A DNA stretch of 64,000 nucleotides, taken from positions 4,340,001 to 4,404,000 of the forward strand of contig NC_089423.1 in the NCBI RefSeq assembly GCF_013426205.1. Direction: 5' to 3'. The stretch's first letter is position 1. Each line of letters starts with the position of its first letter. Of the stretch, positions 37,200 through 49,900 are shown piece by piece. Below the pieces are notes generated by a model that saw only the letters and a program-made list of their open reading frames with translations, ran no database searches and was not told the origin of the DNA. The DNA is from Metarhizium brunneum (Eukaryota; Ascomycota; Sordariomycetes; Hypocreales; Clavicipitaceae). The translations under genes were made by a program, and so were the position numbers.

Positions 37200-38085
37200 A
37201 CGTCCCCTGTGGTTGGTTTCCTGGAGGTGGTGCAATACCTCCCGCCCGCCAGCACACGTGCCTCTTACCCATGAGCAACACCTAAATGCATTTATAGAAA
37301 ATTATATGTTTCTTGGCAATTCTGTCGCAGGAACGCTGTTTCGCCTACTGGACGCTATTACTATCGTTGCATCCAACTTTTGTTTGGGGAGTGTTGGTGT
37401 TGCAATATGCCTTCCCATATGGTTCAGAGAGAGGCATGGAAGATACGAGGAGCAGGATGTGGCTTCCTAAGCCGTTCTATGGTCAATTTGAGACATGAAC
37501 AGATACACTTGCCGTTAAGATGATAATCCACGATTAATGGCAACAATTCATGATTTTCTTCTTCTTTTTGGCACGGCAGGACTAAAAGTTTTCTTGTATT
37601 ATTAGTTGGCTAAAGGACATGGAGGGATAAAAAACACCCCTTTTGTGTGTGTGTGTGTGTGTGTGTGAGCACCTATCATGAGTTCATGATCGTGGACATG
37701 CCAATATGGATTAGTAGAATTTTGTATTAATAGTTAAGCGAAAAAAAAATGTCCACGGCCGGGAATGTATTGCAGAGTACGCCCAAAGCACCCAAAGCAA
37801 CACCCTTAGACGAAGCGAGCAACCAATGATCAGCCATCATGGTTTTTTCCAAACCAAACTTGAATATCCTTGTCATATTGCTCCATCAATGGTTTTGTAA
37901 ATAACAAGCACTCCAAAGCAAACAACGAGCGGTGGCGGTAGCCACCGGAATGGTAATATAACTATGACACAAAGCTGGCTTGGAAACATCTTTCAATATT
38001 GTAGAGAAAAGCGTACACAGGCATAGATTGAAACAGAGTCCATGTCTGACAGCTGGTAATGTGAGATTGGAGATCATCTGGGATA
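37200..38085. other. Convergent spacer with a TG microsatellite
   Basis: An 886-nt stretch between the small membrane protein gene and the 3' end of the Zn2Cys6 gene. It holds a (TG)12 tract at 37644-37667, a run of nine A near 37741 and generally A/T-rich DNA expected of two 3' UTRs. No gene is seen. Confidence 0.55.
37644..37667. repeat. (TG)12 microsatellite
   Basis: Twelve perfect TG units follow a short TTT run in the convergent spacer downstream of the small membrane protein gene. Perfect dinucleotide tracts of this length usually vary between isolates. Confidence 0.9.
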
Positions 38086-40201
38086 TTAGATAGTGGTCGT
38101 GGTGACATGTTGGAACTCAAGCCACGTCTTCGTTCTTCGCTCATCAACATTGTTAGAGAACTTCATAGCTTTCGTAAACACACTGGCAGCTTCTTGGTCT
38201 AACTTTGCCTTCTCTGCAGTTTCATGTTGTGGTACGAGAGGGCTGGCATAAAAACTCGGTGTCGGGCGGGATGCCTTGGATGCTTGCCGCTCAAAGTCGC
38301 CGGGAATTCCGAAGGGTCTTGTAATGAGCCCGTCTCGAAAAATTAGCATTGATGGTATGCGTATGTTGAGCTACATGAGAATGGTCAGCCTTCGTCTTCC
38401 AAATGTGTGATGGTACTGGAGCAATGGGCAGCATGATAGGAGAAGCATGCTAGTAATAAGCTTACCTGAGTTAACAGTAAAGCATACCGGACCCCTAACT
38501 GAGAGCCAATGTACTGGAGCCGACCTCGGACCCAAGTCCGCTGAGAGTCTGTCAAATAATCCAAGGAGTGAATGAAAGCGAGGGGCCAAGTCATAAAATA
38601 TCCCGATAAGCCCTTTGACGAATCATCCTCGCCGCAGGCAAAGGTAGAGAGGTTCGCACGTTCCAGGAGATCCCTACGTTTGGAGAACCAACCAAGTTGG
38701 TAAGGGACTGAAGAAATGACATCGGTGACAATATCCACGGTCGTTCTCGCGGCATTGGCATACTCTGGAGTGGTTCTGTAGTCGACGGGGGCACAGACCC
38801 AGGCTGCACATCGCACAATAATTGAGTTGAGTATGATTCGTCCACATCGCAGCATATTCCAGATCGTAGCAACCCAAAGATCATTATAAACGTCTACTCT
38901 TCCTGGGTAGACCTCTGCTTTGGTGTAGTCGCCATTCGGTACATTGTCCTCCCAGGTAGCGGTCTTGCATTGAAAATAATCGGGGAGGTTCTTGCACCAG
39001 CTTGCGCAGGCTTGGTCCTGCGCTTGACACCGTCGAATCATGTCGATGACAATTTCCATATTATCGGGAGTCCGAGGCACGGTTGTGAGAAGCCGGTTGG
39101 CCTCTCCCCTGAGCTCGCCAACCTTGATGCACAGTCGCTGACACTCAGAGGCATGTCTGTCCCTCACTGCATCCTCAATCCACCAAGACACATCCATACC
39201 CGGAGATTTTGATGTGCTCAGACTATGAATAATCTGTAGGCTGTTAGTCTACAGCTTGACATATTCCGAGAAATACAAAGAATTTGAAACTGAGTCGAAT
39301 ACCAAGATGCTTTCTGTGTGTATATGTTTGTGTGTGAGACTCACCATTTGTGTGCGCACAGCAATAAACATATTGAGGCCAACCTTTGTTTGAAGCTGTT
39401 TACGGCCTCGAGCCTTGGCCAGCTGTATTGCACCCTCGATATGAGAACCCCAAGCTAGCATTCCCATAGTTTTTGCAGTGATATTTTCGAACAAGCCCAA
39501 GAGAAGCACGGCGGCCAGTGTCGCATCCTCCTTGGCAACTTCAGGGTCGCGCAGGGCTGCAAAGGTGGTCGATAGCGCTTTGGTGTATTTCCCCAATGCC
39601 TGCTTTTCAAAATGATTTCCATTGCCGACCCCGTTATTAAGGGAGGCCAATGCACAAGCCTCGAAGGCGTACTTATAATGTTGGGGGACTGTGTCAGCGT
39701 TTAATAGGGGAACAACAAACTCCATGAAACCAACGAGGTTGCCATGGCGAGGCACTAAAACATAATTGGAAATAAAATGACACGCAGCCTGATCCTCTAG
39801 AGGTAGCTGAGGACTTGCGGAAACACGGGGTAAGCGAATAGTGTGCGATGTTGGTGATAACGAGCCACCACTATCGGACGACGAAGACGAGGATGACGGT
39901 GACACTGCTTGCTCCGCTTCCCGCCCATGCCTGTGTGCCAGAGCCTTCTTCGTCGCCCTCCTTGCTCTTCGCTCTGTTGCTTGAGTTTCATTCCGAAATA
40001 CCAAATCAAATTCGTCTTTGTATCCGGGACAAATTCTTCGACTTTTGGCGCATTGATTACAAGTGGGCTTTGTTTCGTCACACTGTCCCAGCAAACTATT
40101 AATACAAGGCGCGAGATTGTGTGGCGACGGTGAGACTATACCTTTATACGACGGGTTCTGCACATCTGGCAGCCCCTCGAGGGCTTGCCGCAGTACACCA
40201 T
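38086..40201 (-). CDS. Zn2Cys6 transcription factor with fungal-specific regulatory domain
   Basis: A zinc-cluster regulator of the fungal binuclear type, acting in the nucleus; its targets are unknown. Exons 40201-40142, 40082-39345, 39233-38466 and 38370-38086 give 616 residues. The cluster CX2CX6CX6CX2CX6C is complete only after joining exon 1 to exon 2. CQMC lies in exon 1, and intron 1 falls exactly before the third Cys, followed by CDETKPTCNQC and AKSRRIC. A basic, Ser-rich linker (residues 60-110) follows. The long middle and C-terminal part resembles the fungal_trans_2/DUF3468 domain, with blocks CHFISNYVLVPRHGN and AAVLLLGLFENITAKTMGML. The ending FQHVTTTTI is unusual in itself but in frame. 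It is the gene at the edge of the longest gene-poor stretch, with 6.7 kb of upstream DNA. Confidence 0.9.
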
Positions 40202-43200
40202 GATTCTAGAGGCGCTAGCCGGGCGCGCCGATGGAATGACAGGGAGAAATCAACAACAAACCCAGAAGCGACTCTCACTGTGTCCTGCCTTGAGATGGTC
40301 GACGCGGAAGGACCTGCCTATGGTGCCAGAAGATAGGTTCTGCCACGAGTGCGACCAAGATCCACGTTCAGTAGTGTCGACGTGACCAACTAGTCTACTC
40401 GGTAATGCGGTTCAATGTCTACAGATGCAGACCCGAAGCTGGTGATGAGACGGCAGGACGGTTGTTTTAGACTGTGCAAAAGTGGAGGCTCCCTTCCTTC
40501 TTGCGGTAACGGACGTTGGAGGAAGTTTGAAGGCGCCGATGAGAGGGAAGCTGAGGTATGAGAGTTAATGCATGAGGTCCAAATAGGCTGCCGATTCCAT
40601 ATGTCCAGCTGGTATAGACTTCTGGTGGTGTTCACTCAGAATGATGACAGGCCAGAGTGCTTTCAGTACTGTGAGTATTGGGCAATGGAGATATCAACGG
40701 TAAAGAGTATCGAGTCGGGATAGAGCAGGCGTCCAACAGAGCGAGGTCAATCGTCGGGGCTGTCTTCTAAGGCACGCAGCAGACAGCTGGGAATGAGGCC
40801 AGGGAGACAATGAAACTCTCAGCCAAGTGAAAACCAGGCGAATAATGTGCTGGAATGAGGGCGAAATCGGGAAAGATGGACCTGGAGGTGATGATAATGA
40901 AGGAGCAAGTACTCGGCAACCAGCAGCGTTGGAAATTGGCAGGCTGCTCTGGTGAGGTACCCAAGTACCACCTAGGTTAGTCTGGCTGATGGTTCCAGAC
41001 CAAGGTCGAGGCAGGAGCAAAGTGCGGGAACTGGCAACCTGGGCAAAATGGACCGGCGTTCAATGTTGACATTGAAGGGGTTAAAAATGTCACTGATCCG
41101 CTGTGGGATGCCCCAGATGGCCCAGTCAGCGACTCAGCGGTGTCATTAAGGCTCAAGCTGGTCAGCAACGGTTAAGGGTTTCGGGCTCAATGTTACATAC
41201 TACATGTACATACATACACTTACCAGGCCATGGCCAGCCATTGACATCTGGGTGGGTGATTGAAATGTTCGGCAGGCTGGGCAGCTCAAAGCTACCCACC
41301 AGGTCGCCAATTAGTTGAGTGGAGCCGGGGGAGCCGGGGGTGCTTTTGCATGTTGTATGTAGTGGCACCTGCGGCTTGTCGGGATTGCGCAGGCCATCGA
41401 TCCAACGTTGAGGAGCCACCAGCCTTGGCTACTACATGTAGAATTCTGTATTCGAGTTGTAGTAGTACTCAACACGCAGGTCAACTCTTGCCAGAGCCGC
41501 CGTAGCATTCTAGTTGACCGGTTGATGGTGCCGTCACCAGGTGCCTTTTTCTGGAGTTACTTGAAGAGGGTACTTACGGAGTAGTAGATTGACGTAATAC
41601 TACCAGGGCACTCCCACGCGCTTCACCGTCCAGTCAAGCGTCTGGCAGCCTGCCTGGTCTAGCGCCAAGCTGCAAATCGCAAGCCGCAGGTCGCCAGTAG
41701 CCAGGCAAGCTGCGCACTGCGAGATGACGGTGAGAGGCTACCAAATGCCGGCGGACAGCGAACAACTATGTACTTACGTAACTATGTAGATACATACAGT
41801 AGACCTACCCAAAGAAGGTAACTATCGAGGTACCTACGTACTTGGGTAGTTATTGGCAGTTCTTGTGCAGCGGTGCAATATGCATGCATAATGCGGTCGA
41901 TACGGAGTAGAGGATGTTCGGCATGGGTAGCGGAGAGGTGCCGGTAAAGTACTTATTTGACCTATCTGAGTGAATGTTGTCTGGTGGGTAACCGAACGTC
42001 CAATGACCTATGTCTGGGTAACTAAGTACTTAACTTGGTTGCCTGCGTACCTACGGAGTACAATATTTGAAATACGCGCCACTCGTGCAAAGCGCTGTAC
42101 ACGCTTGAGTACCTGAAATATATGTACACCCACTGCAAGTACCTACCTACTCGAGCACTGAGTACTCAAGGTATTGGCCAATTGGTAAATAAACAGCCAG
42201 TGGGCTGATGGGCTGATGTACGGGGGATATCAAGGGGGAGGTCCACGGCGTTGAGGCACCTGAAGTTTGGTGGCCAGTGGGCATGAGTTCAAGTGTCACT
42301 TTGCACCTTGTAGAGAGCACTAGCGCCGTATAACCGGATGGCTTATTGTGCATAGTGCGGTTGGCGCCGCCACGCACAGACGGCCTGAATAATGCGCGAC
42401 CAGTAATAAACACGATGTGTCGGGTCGACTACGGAGCAGTTTTGTCAAAGTCGCGGGGGGGAAGAATCGAAGAAGCGGGGAGTCAGCTGTTGACGACCTC
42501 GTCCACTTTGGGATGCCCTGGATCATGGATCAGTGGTGCCGCCATGACCAGGACCATGACCAGGACCAGGGCTGGACCCGGGCCTTGGAAATGCCTCGAT
42601 CGTGGTCCACGTGGATTCGCCACGCCCCATTTGCCCATGGCCGACTTGACTTGCCAACGCCCTCATTTTTCAATGTTGCTCAAACAAATGTGCGCCGAGG
42701 GCCCCGCGGTAGCACCTTGATTGACGATGCATCTTGCGGAAGCACCAACACGAATTATACGCCAGTCGTATGGAGTTATGTACATATTGGTACAAAGGTC
42801 AGACGCGTGACGAGCAAGACGAGGCAGTCAACGACAAATGATGGACTCCGCCCGGCTGCGTATGGCTTTCGCAAAACACACGCAGGAGTATTAGGTCAGA
42901 TCCGTCGAGCTGGCATTTTTTGACTCCTTTGGTCTCTTTTGCTAGGCTCCATGTGTGGCGGTCGAAGATGATTCGCACCGCACGGAGGCGTGTTTCAGCC
43001 CAGTGGCCGTTTAGGATAGACGTGCGCGTACCTAGGTATATACTATATTGTGTACACTACTATATGTACACATACTAATTGAAACAACCAGTGATGATCT
43101 CAGTGCTGTCTCTTCCTTGCATGTTCATGCGGCTAATGGTTGGCTGCTGTGGCATCGGAATATGTCTTGACGTTGTTCCCGAACCGGATCACAGCCTGCC

Positions 43201-46200
43201 ATGGTTTCTTGTCAATTTGATCTCCGAGAATCCTGAAACCCTGTCATGAGGAGCTTGCAATGCCCGCCTTGGGCAGATGGTCATCTATTTACCCATTCAT
43301 TGCAGAGCTTCTTCTGCCCGGTTCGGGTTTTAGCTTGATGCGATCGATGAAGATGAATGGGGGAGGCCCTGGCTTGCGAGCTGGGGGCTGTTAACCGAAC
43401 TGCACTGTCCAACTTGACATGATAGGGCTGGGGTTTATCCTCCGTCACCAGGGACGGACAATCTAGGCGTGCATGACGTCCTGTGCTGCCTACTTATGTA
43501 GTATAAAGTGTGATTCTGTCTCTGTCCCCATGCCGACGAGTGCTCAGGCGCGCCGTCCCGTTTGAGTGGACATTGAATAGTATCTACTTAGGTAGATGGA
43601 TCAATTGATACAAAGGCCCCAGCTTCATTGAACGTCAGGGCTCTCACACCCCGTTTCCCGCAGAGCATCTCGGAACCAAACTTGCCGCTAGGCGCAGGCG
43701 AGACTGCGTCTCAACTCATGAAGCCTTGCGCCAGCGCCTTTCAGACACCAGACCTTCTGAATGTTTTACGTATGATGCACGCTGATCTGTCCAAGGATCA
43801 GACAGGTAAGTCCCCGGTTGCCCGCCTGCCAAAACCTGCTGCTCCCTCTTTGCCTCCCTACTTAGACATAGAACTCTTGACAAGGTGCATCCCTTGCGCA
43901 GGTGTCAGTCAAAGGCCCTGCTGTTTCTGTGATACCCGATGGATGGATCAATGATACCTTGCCTACCTCTTTGGCAACAAGATCAGCCATGAGTGCGACG
44001 TACGTACCTCTCTATAGTTCTAGAAGCTCTACTACTTTTACTAGTATTACATAGATGAATTCTTGAGCGAATTCTCATCTTTTAGGTTATTCGAGTTTTT
44101 GGATGAATGAATATCCTTGCTTCGTACTAAAAGTGGCACCTGTGCACACATGCAGTGAAATGTCAAGGACCCTCCATCAAACATCCACATGCATGTTTAG
44201 TTCCAACCACTGTCTCATCCCAACCATCTGCCGAGCTCACAAAATCGCGGCACACAAATCGCCAGGACCAACAACATCCGCCCAAAAATAGCCAACACCT
44301 ACCAGCCCGAAATACGACTTTGGCCAATGTCGTCGAATGTCAAATGTGCCCACACCCTCCCTCACTCTTCACGGTTGACATGTGCGAGCACGACAGACGG
44401 AGTAGCATTACTGCATCCGGTAACAAAGTCAAACAACAGAGTGGTTGCTGCTGCTGCGCGGTGAGGCCGAGGCAAAGGATGAACCGTGTACTCCGTACAA
44501 TATGTAGGTACCTTTGGATTGTCAAAGGTCAAAGGGGGGGAGGGCGTTGCACAAGAGCCCACGCCAGTCACGGTTTTAAATTGGGATATGCCACTAACTG
44601 GACATCACTCACACAACCTAGGTACTCCCTACTCCATATAGGCTCACATATAGCCTATAGGTGAGTCAACTAATGGATAAAAAAAAGGTTCGACACCAAG
44701 TGTTCCCTCTGGTAAATTGTGCTAGGGGCGGCCGTGTCAGAATCTTCATGGCCCGACGCCACCACCATACGCGATGCCACGCGATCCAGGCGATACCACT
44801 CGACCCAGGCGACTTTGCCCATGTCCCCCCTAATACGCCCTGGAACGAGAGCATACACATGTACAACGCAGCAAGGTATACAGAAAGGGCGAAATCAGCC
44901 ACCATGCCCAGAGGAGCAGACTCGGAGGAAACACGAGCTTTCGAACTCTGCAAGCACCAGAATACGTCAGACTACGTATATACGTACAGAGTACAATAAA
45001 CTCATCTACTTGTGGTGGATGCAACGTCCACCCACACCTCACCATGTGCTCCTCGGCCGGCAAAAGTGGCGTGTGGGGAAACCGCAGATTGCCTACAGCA
45101 CATCCGTCTGCACGGAGCATGTTACGTCTGGTGTTGCATCAGTTGATGTAAAAACCACGACCTGATTGCTTGGTTCCTTCACTGCAGGCATGGCCCATGG
45201 CCCATGGTATGGGGCTGACGGGCTGACGGGCTCCATGGATGCACAAGCCGCATCTCCTGTCACCGAATCGACGTCAGGTTTCCAGATCTGCAAACCTCCA
45301 GGCGTCGGAGCTGCCCACCCCCAACCCAGGCCTCCTCAACCTGCATCTTCAACCACCGGCCAAGGGTTCGACGCGAAAACCAGGCGTCATGCTCCCATGT
45401 CCGGCTTTGTAGTTTGCCGGTGCCGCCGTTGCGTCACGACATGGAACCGCAAGGATGAGAGCAAAGCCTCGCCTCCTTGTGAATTATAATAGTAACTACA
45501 TAGTCCACGCCAAAGCAGCCCGAGCTGCAAGCAATTCATGCATGGAAACTTCTCAAACAAGGTGTCTTATTTTGAAATGACCAACGTTGTTGCTAGTAAC
45601 TACTACCACGTCTGTCCGACAGGCCCAGGCCGGCTGCTCAGCCACCACGCAACATTGAGCATTGAAGCCCCAGCTGGATAGACGGCTCAAGGTCATGTCA
45701 CGATCCAGACATCCATCTATTCACAATCCCGAGTTCACCACGAGCACGAGCACGAGCTTGCCAACGTCGACAAATACCATCATTCGCAGACTTGCTGCCG
45801 AGGCTCTGGCTCCATTGCCCTCCACCCTGTTGCCAATCCTTTCAATGTTAGCTCCGGGACCCTCCCCCCTCCCTCCTCTTGGCAGTCCGATCCGGCCCCG
45901 ATGTGCATGACGAGCCATTTGTTTTCGCGGCCAGCATCGTGCCTGTTGTTGTTGTAGTAGTACTAGTATTGACAAAACATGTGCACTTGATCCGCCCATG
46001 GGGAAGCTGCGGACCTGCATTTGCTCCAACCGTCGACCCTACCCCACCCATGCAGGGCCGGACCTTGTTGCTCAATTGATGTTCCGTCCCCCGTGCGCCA
46101 CCGCCGGCCGCCACCACGACGCTTCGACTACCCATCGTCATTGGCCAACCCTCGCTTTTTGCCTTCTCCTCGATCAAAATGCCTCCTGCCGGCTGCCATC

Positions 46201-46639
46201 TTCTCGGCTTGAGAAACATGATGCCATTGCAGACATACCAACGTCTCTCTTGCTAGATGTCGCGCTGCATTGGTGTACATCCATCACGTTCCACCCTGGC
46301 TGTCAACCAAACCTTAGCATCGCAGTCATCGCATTCTATTTTTTTTTCTCACTTCCTTCCTTTCTCCTTTCTCCTTTCCAAGTATCAAATGGAACGTATT
46401 ATTAAATAGGCTTTACATATCCACCTACAAAGACAAGCATAGAGACAGCACCATTTCGTAAATTTAGTCGTGAAACTAACTCTATTGTAGCTGCATGTAA
46501 TAGGCCGTCATCATCTCCTCCGTCAACGCCTCTAGACCAACCACCTACGTCCTGCGCTGCCCTACCCTATGCCCATCGCACTTGATCGTCGGTGACTTGC
46601 TTGGTATGCGCAGAAAGATAGACACACACACACACACAC

Positions 46640-46682
<43 letters not shown>

Positions 46683-46931
46683 CACGACAGAAGTCAGCAA
46701 TACACCACATCCCTGGCAGTTGTATTCCTCCTTTGCCGCATGGAACCCCAACACGGGCCCCTACTGCCAAGTAACGGCCTGTATTGACACTGATGGGCCT
46801 GCCTGTGCACATCAGAGCAGCTTAACAACTGCTGCCTGTTGCCACACTTTTTTTTCTGGTCATCTGATGTGGGTTGTTGTGTAGTGCAGACTCGCCAAGA
46901 ACCAAGTCAACTGTCCTTGTTATCCTCACTT
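40202..46931. other. 6.7-kb gene-poor region upstream of the Zn2Cys6 gene
   Basis: No frame here shows a domain; the longest reach about 170 codons and overlap each other. The region is rich in short GTAC- and TAGGTA-like words, densest at 41760-42170 and around 43030. It holds TACGGAGTAC at 42052-42061 and 44488-44497, with 9/10 copies at 41575 and 41901. TTCAATGTT is at 41059, 42669 and 45841; the first is part of the inverted repeat TTCAATGT-TG-ACATTGAA (41059-41076). CTACTTATGTAG is at 43490-43501 and CTACTTAGGTAG at 43584-43595. A short tandem of a GACCAGGACCAT-like unit lies near 42545-42570. It could hold a long promoter, a non-coding RNA or decayed repeats. Confidence 0.45.
46622..46680. 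repeat. Compound (CA)n(GA)n microsatellite
   Basis: About ten CA units are followed, after a short AA interruption, by about twenty GA units. The tract lies about 250 nt beyond the MSN5 stop codon, on the 3' side of that minus-strand gene, so it may be transcribed in the 3' UTR. Confidence 0.9.
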
Positions 46932-49900
46932 CTAGCCCTCGAACAAGTTGGACACGCCTTCCAGGGCATCCGGTGTTGTTCGTCGAGCACCCACCACACC
47001 GTTTCCCCGTGTTACACGGCCATCAGCTTCAGTTGGAGCGTTCATGAATCCCTGTGCCATCTTGCTCCTGTTGCCCCTTTTGTTGCGTGACGAACCACCA
47101 AAGCCAGCGGTTTTGGCGAGTTTCCCCATTTCAGATACACTCACTCCCTTGAGGTCTTTCAGGAGCTCCAGAACAATCGCGCGTTGTTGGCGAGGATGAG
47201 ACGCCGGTTTGGCCATGTACGGTGCAAGTCGATCAAGTTCAGCCGGATTCACATTTGGTAGAGATAAAATAATGTCCTTCGGTGTTGCCGTAATGGGGCT
47301 GTAGTAGACCACAATAGTTGCAATCAGGGAGGCGAGCTCCTTCTGCACCTCCACAAAGTAAGGTTCGTGGAACGATGTCAAACAAGCCTTTAGCACGTCT
47401 TGCGCGATGTATTCCCTGATCACCGAGGCGATTTCGGCGGGCACTGGCGTGGTGTCCGTATGGCTTGAGCCGGCCTTGCCATCGTGAATATTCCCCGTTG
47501 ACCCGTATTGTTCTTGACCCTGAACTAACTGGAACTCGGGGACCAGAGAGATGAACAGGCGGAGAACCATTCCACAGCATCGCGTGTCCCTCATTCGGAT
47601 GCCGTGAGTGCAAAATACCAGCAACGGCTCAACAATTTCCTGTCGCATGAGACAAAATTTCCGGAGTGACGGATAAGGCCTTGAAGGCTCGTCCTCGAGT
47701 CCTTCCTTTCGGCTTCGGGACTTCAGAGTGTGTGAATCTAACACTTCATGTTAGCGACCATTTTTCACTGCAAATGTACACAGCATCAATTCCTTCCACA
47801 TACTTGATTTTGTGGGATCCAGGAAATCAGCCACCATCATGACGGCTGTATACGTAACCTGCCGGAGAATGCTCTCGGCCTTCATTTCTTCCTTGAGTCC
47901 TGCCTCGCCATCTACCACGCAAGTTTGCTGCTTTTCCATTCTCTCCCACTCGCCGTTGACCTTGGCATCCATCTGTCTGAAGCAAGCTGCTAAGAGCTGG
48001 GGAAGAAATTGCTCCCGGTAGTCCACCGGGCAGTCGTCAACTAGATACCGCACCAAGTTCAGCAAGTTGCTCTGTTGGTGTGTAGATAGCCATATGGAAT
48101 CCGAAAACAAGGCTTCTGATAGAGGGCCAGAGAGGCCGTTGAAGCCGTAAAACTGCAGGTCAAGTCTGCTCATACAATAGATTATAGCGTACGCCGTTTC
48201 TCTGACAAAACGTACCGAGCCCCGGATAGTCGACGCAAGGCCTTCGATTGTATTTTTCTTGTCCATGACCCTCGCGTAGAAGTCATCTTTGCTGCCTTCA
48301 GATATTCCGGCTTGCCAAAATCTGTCGCTGAGAACTCGCTCTACCATGCTTCGCATTTCTGTAGGCAACTCTACCCAACTATCAGGATTGTGTGTGGCAT
48401 GTGCAAATCTATATATTTGTTAGTATATCCGATAGCCGCCCAGACAATCAACCCTGTTTGACATTGACATACTTTAAATATTCAAGTAAATCGGCAAGAA
48501 TGTTGGAGAAACCCTGTTGCCAAAGAGCGTATGACGCCTGAAAAGCTGGAGAGGACTTATCCAACCGTTCTACGGAAAAGGCAAGGAATGATTTTGTAGG
48601 CCGTAAAGGAAGAGTCTTGAGCATCAAGGTTAGCATGAACATCCGAGCGTACTTGACCTAACATGCACCATACCTTCAACCGCTCTTCAAGCTCGTTTTG
48701 AAGCAATAGACCCTCTGAATCCAATTCGCAAGAACCCCAATCCTTAAGTTCATGTGCGTGCCTGCTCGCCAGATATTTCTGGGCCTTGTCAAGACCGAGG
48801 TACTGGCAGAAGTCTGCATATGATTTGAGCGATGTTCGAATCGGTTCACTCTGCCACTGAGCTTTGACAGGCTCAACGAATTCAGCCAGCTTCTGAATTT
48901 TCGTCTGTGTGTCGATTCCACTGGCTCGATGGCTAAGATGGACTGTCAGCTAATACTCCATACCGAGTCAACTTGTGCTGAATGAGTCCTTACATGATGA
49001 GGAAGAGAAAACTTCTGTACGCAAGGGATCGCTTTTCATCCAGTGCCCCTGAAGTCATCATATCATTCACTCGGCTTTCAATCTGGTCATAAACACCCTT
49101 TTTCGCCAATTAGCCACGAGATTTAGCTTCAATTGCGATATGAAGTTGTCTTACCAAAAGGTGATCAGGCATCTCAGCCGCAAGACGCTGCAGCTCAATC
49201 ATACTCTCACTTTGCAAATCCTTGATGGCATCATTATATGCACGATATTCAGGTTCGAGTGCGGGCCACGTAAGGAGAATATGCTCGAGAACCTTCAACA
49301 TGAATCCGGCGTCTTTGTTGAGCGCAGTAGTTGAGAAGAAAACAAGAAGTTGTAACGCCCGCTTGCGAATTATTGGGTCCTTTTTCAAATAAGAGAGTCA
49401 ACATCTCGGCAAAGTTCGGATGTATTTATTTGGCCCTCTCGACTGATCTCACCTCAAAGCTCATTGCAAGCAACTTATTACACCACACTTCTAAGTTGGA
49501 CTCCATTTCAGCCACTTGCTGTTCCTGAACATGCATATATTAGCTCAATTTTCTTTTGGTCGCGGAGAGGATGGGATTCCATCTCGTAGAGAAACCTACG
49601 TGGTCTCGCCCATGGTATCTCCTCCATTTCACATAACCTTTCAACGTAGCCTCAATGACAGTAAAATGAGAATCGACTTTCAAGGCGGGCGTTGAATGCT
49701 TGGTATATGTTTGCTCTGATACAGTTAGTAATGTGATTTCCAAGACCACTTCAGTGGTTTTGACACTGGCCCTTACTGCTAAAAGGAGGCTGCCCATCGT
49801 AGAGCTTCTGCAGGATATCCTCAGTACGGCCTAAGATGTAGGACACTGCGTCGACAAGTTTCAATTGAACAATTTGCTCAATAATCTGGGAGCTATACCG

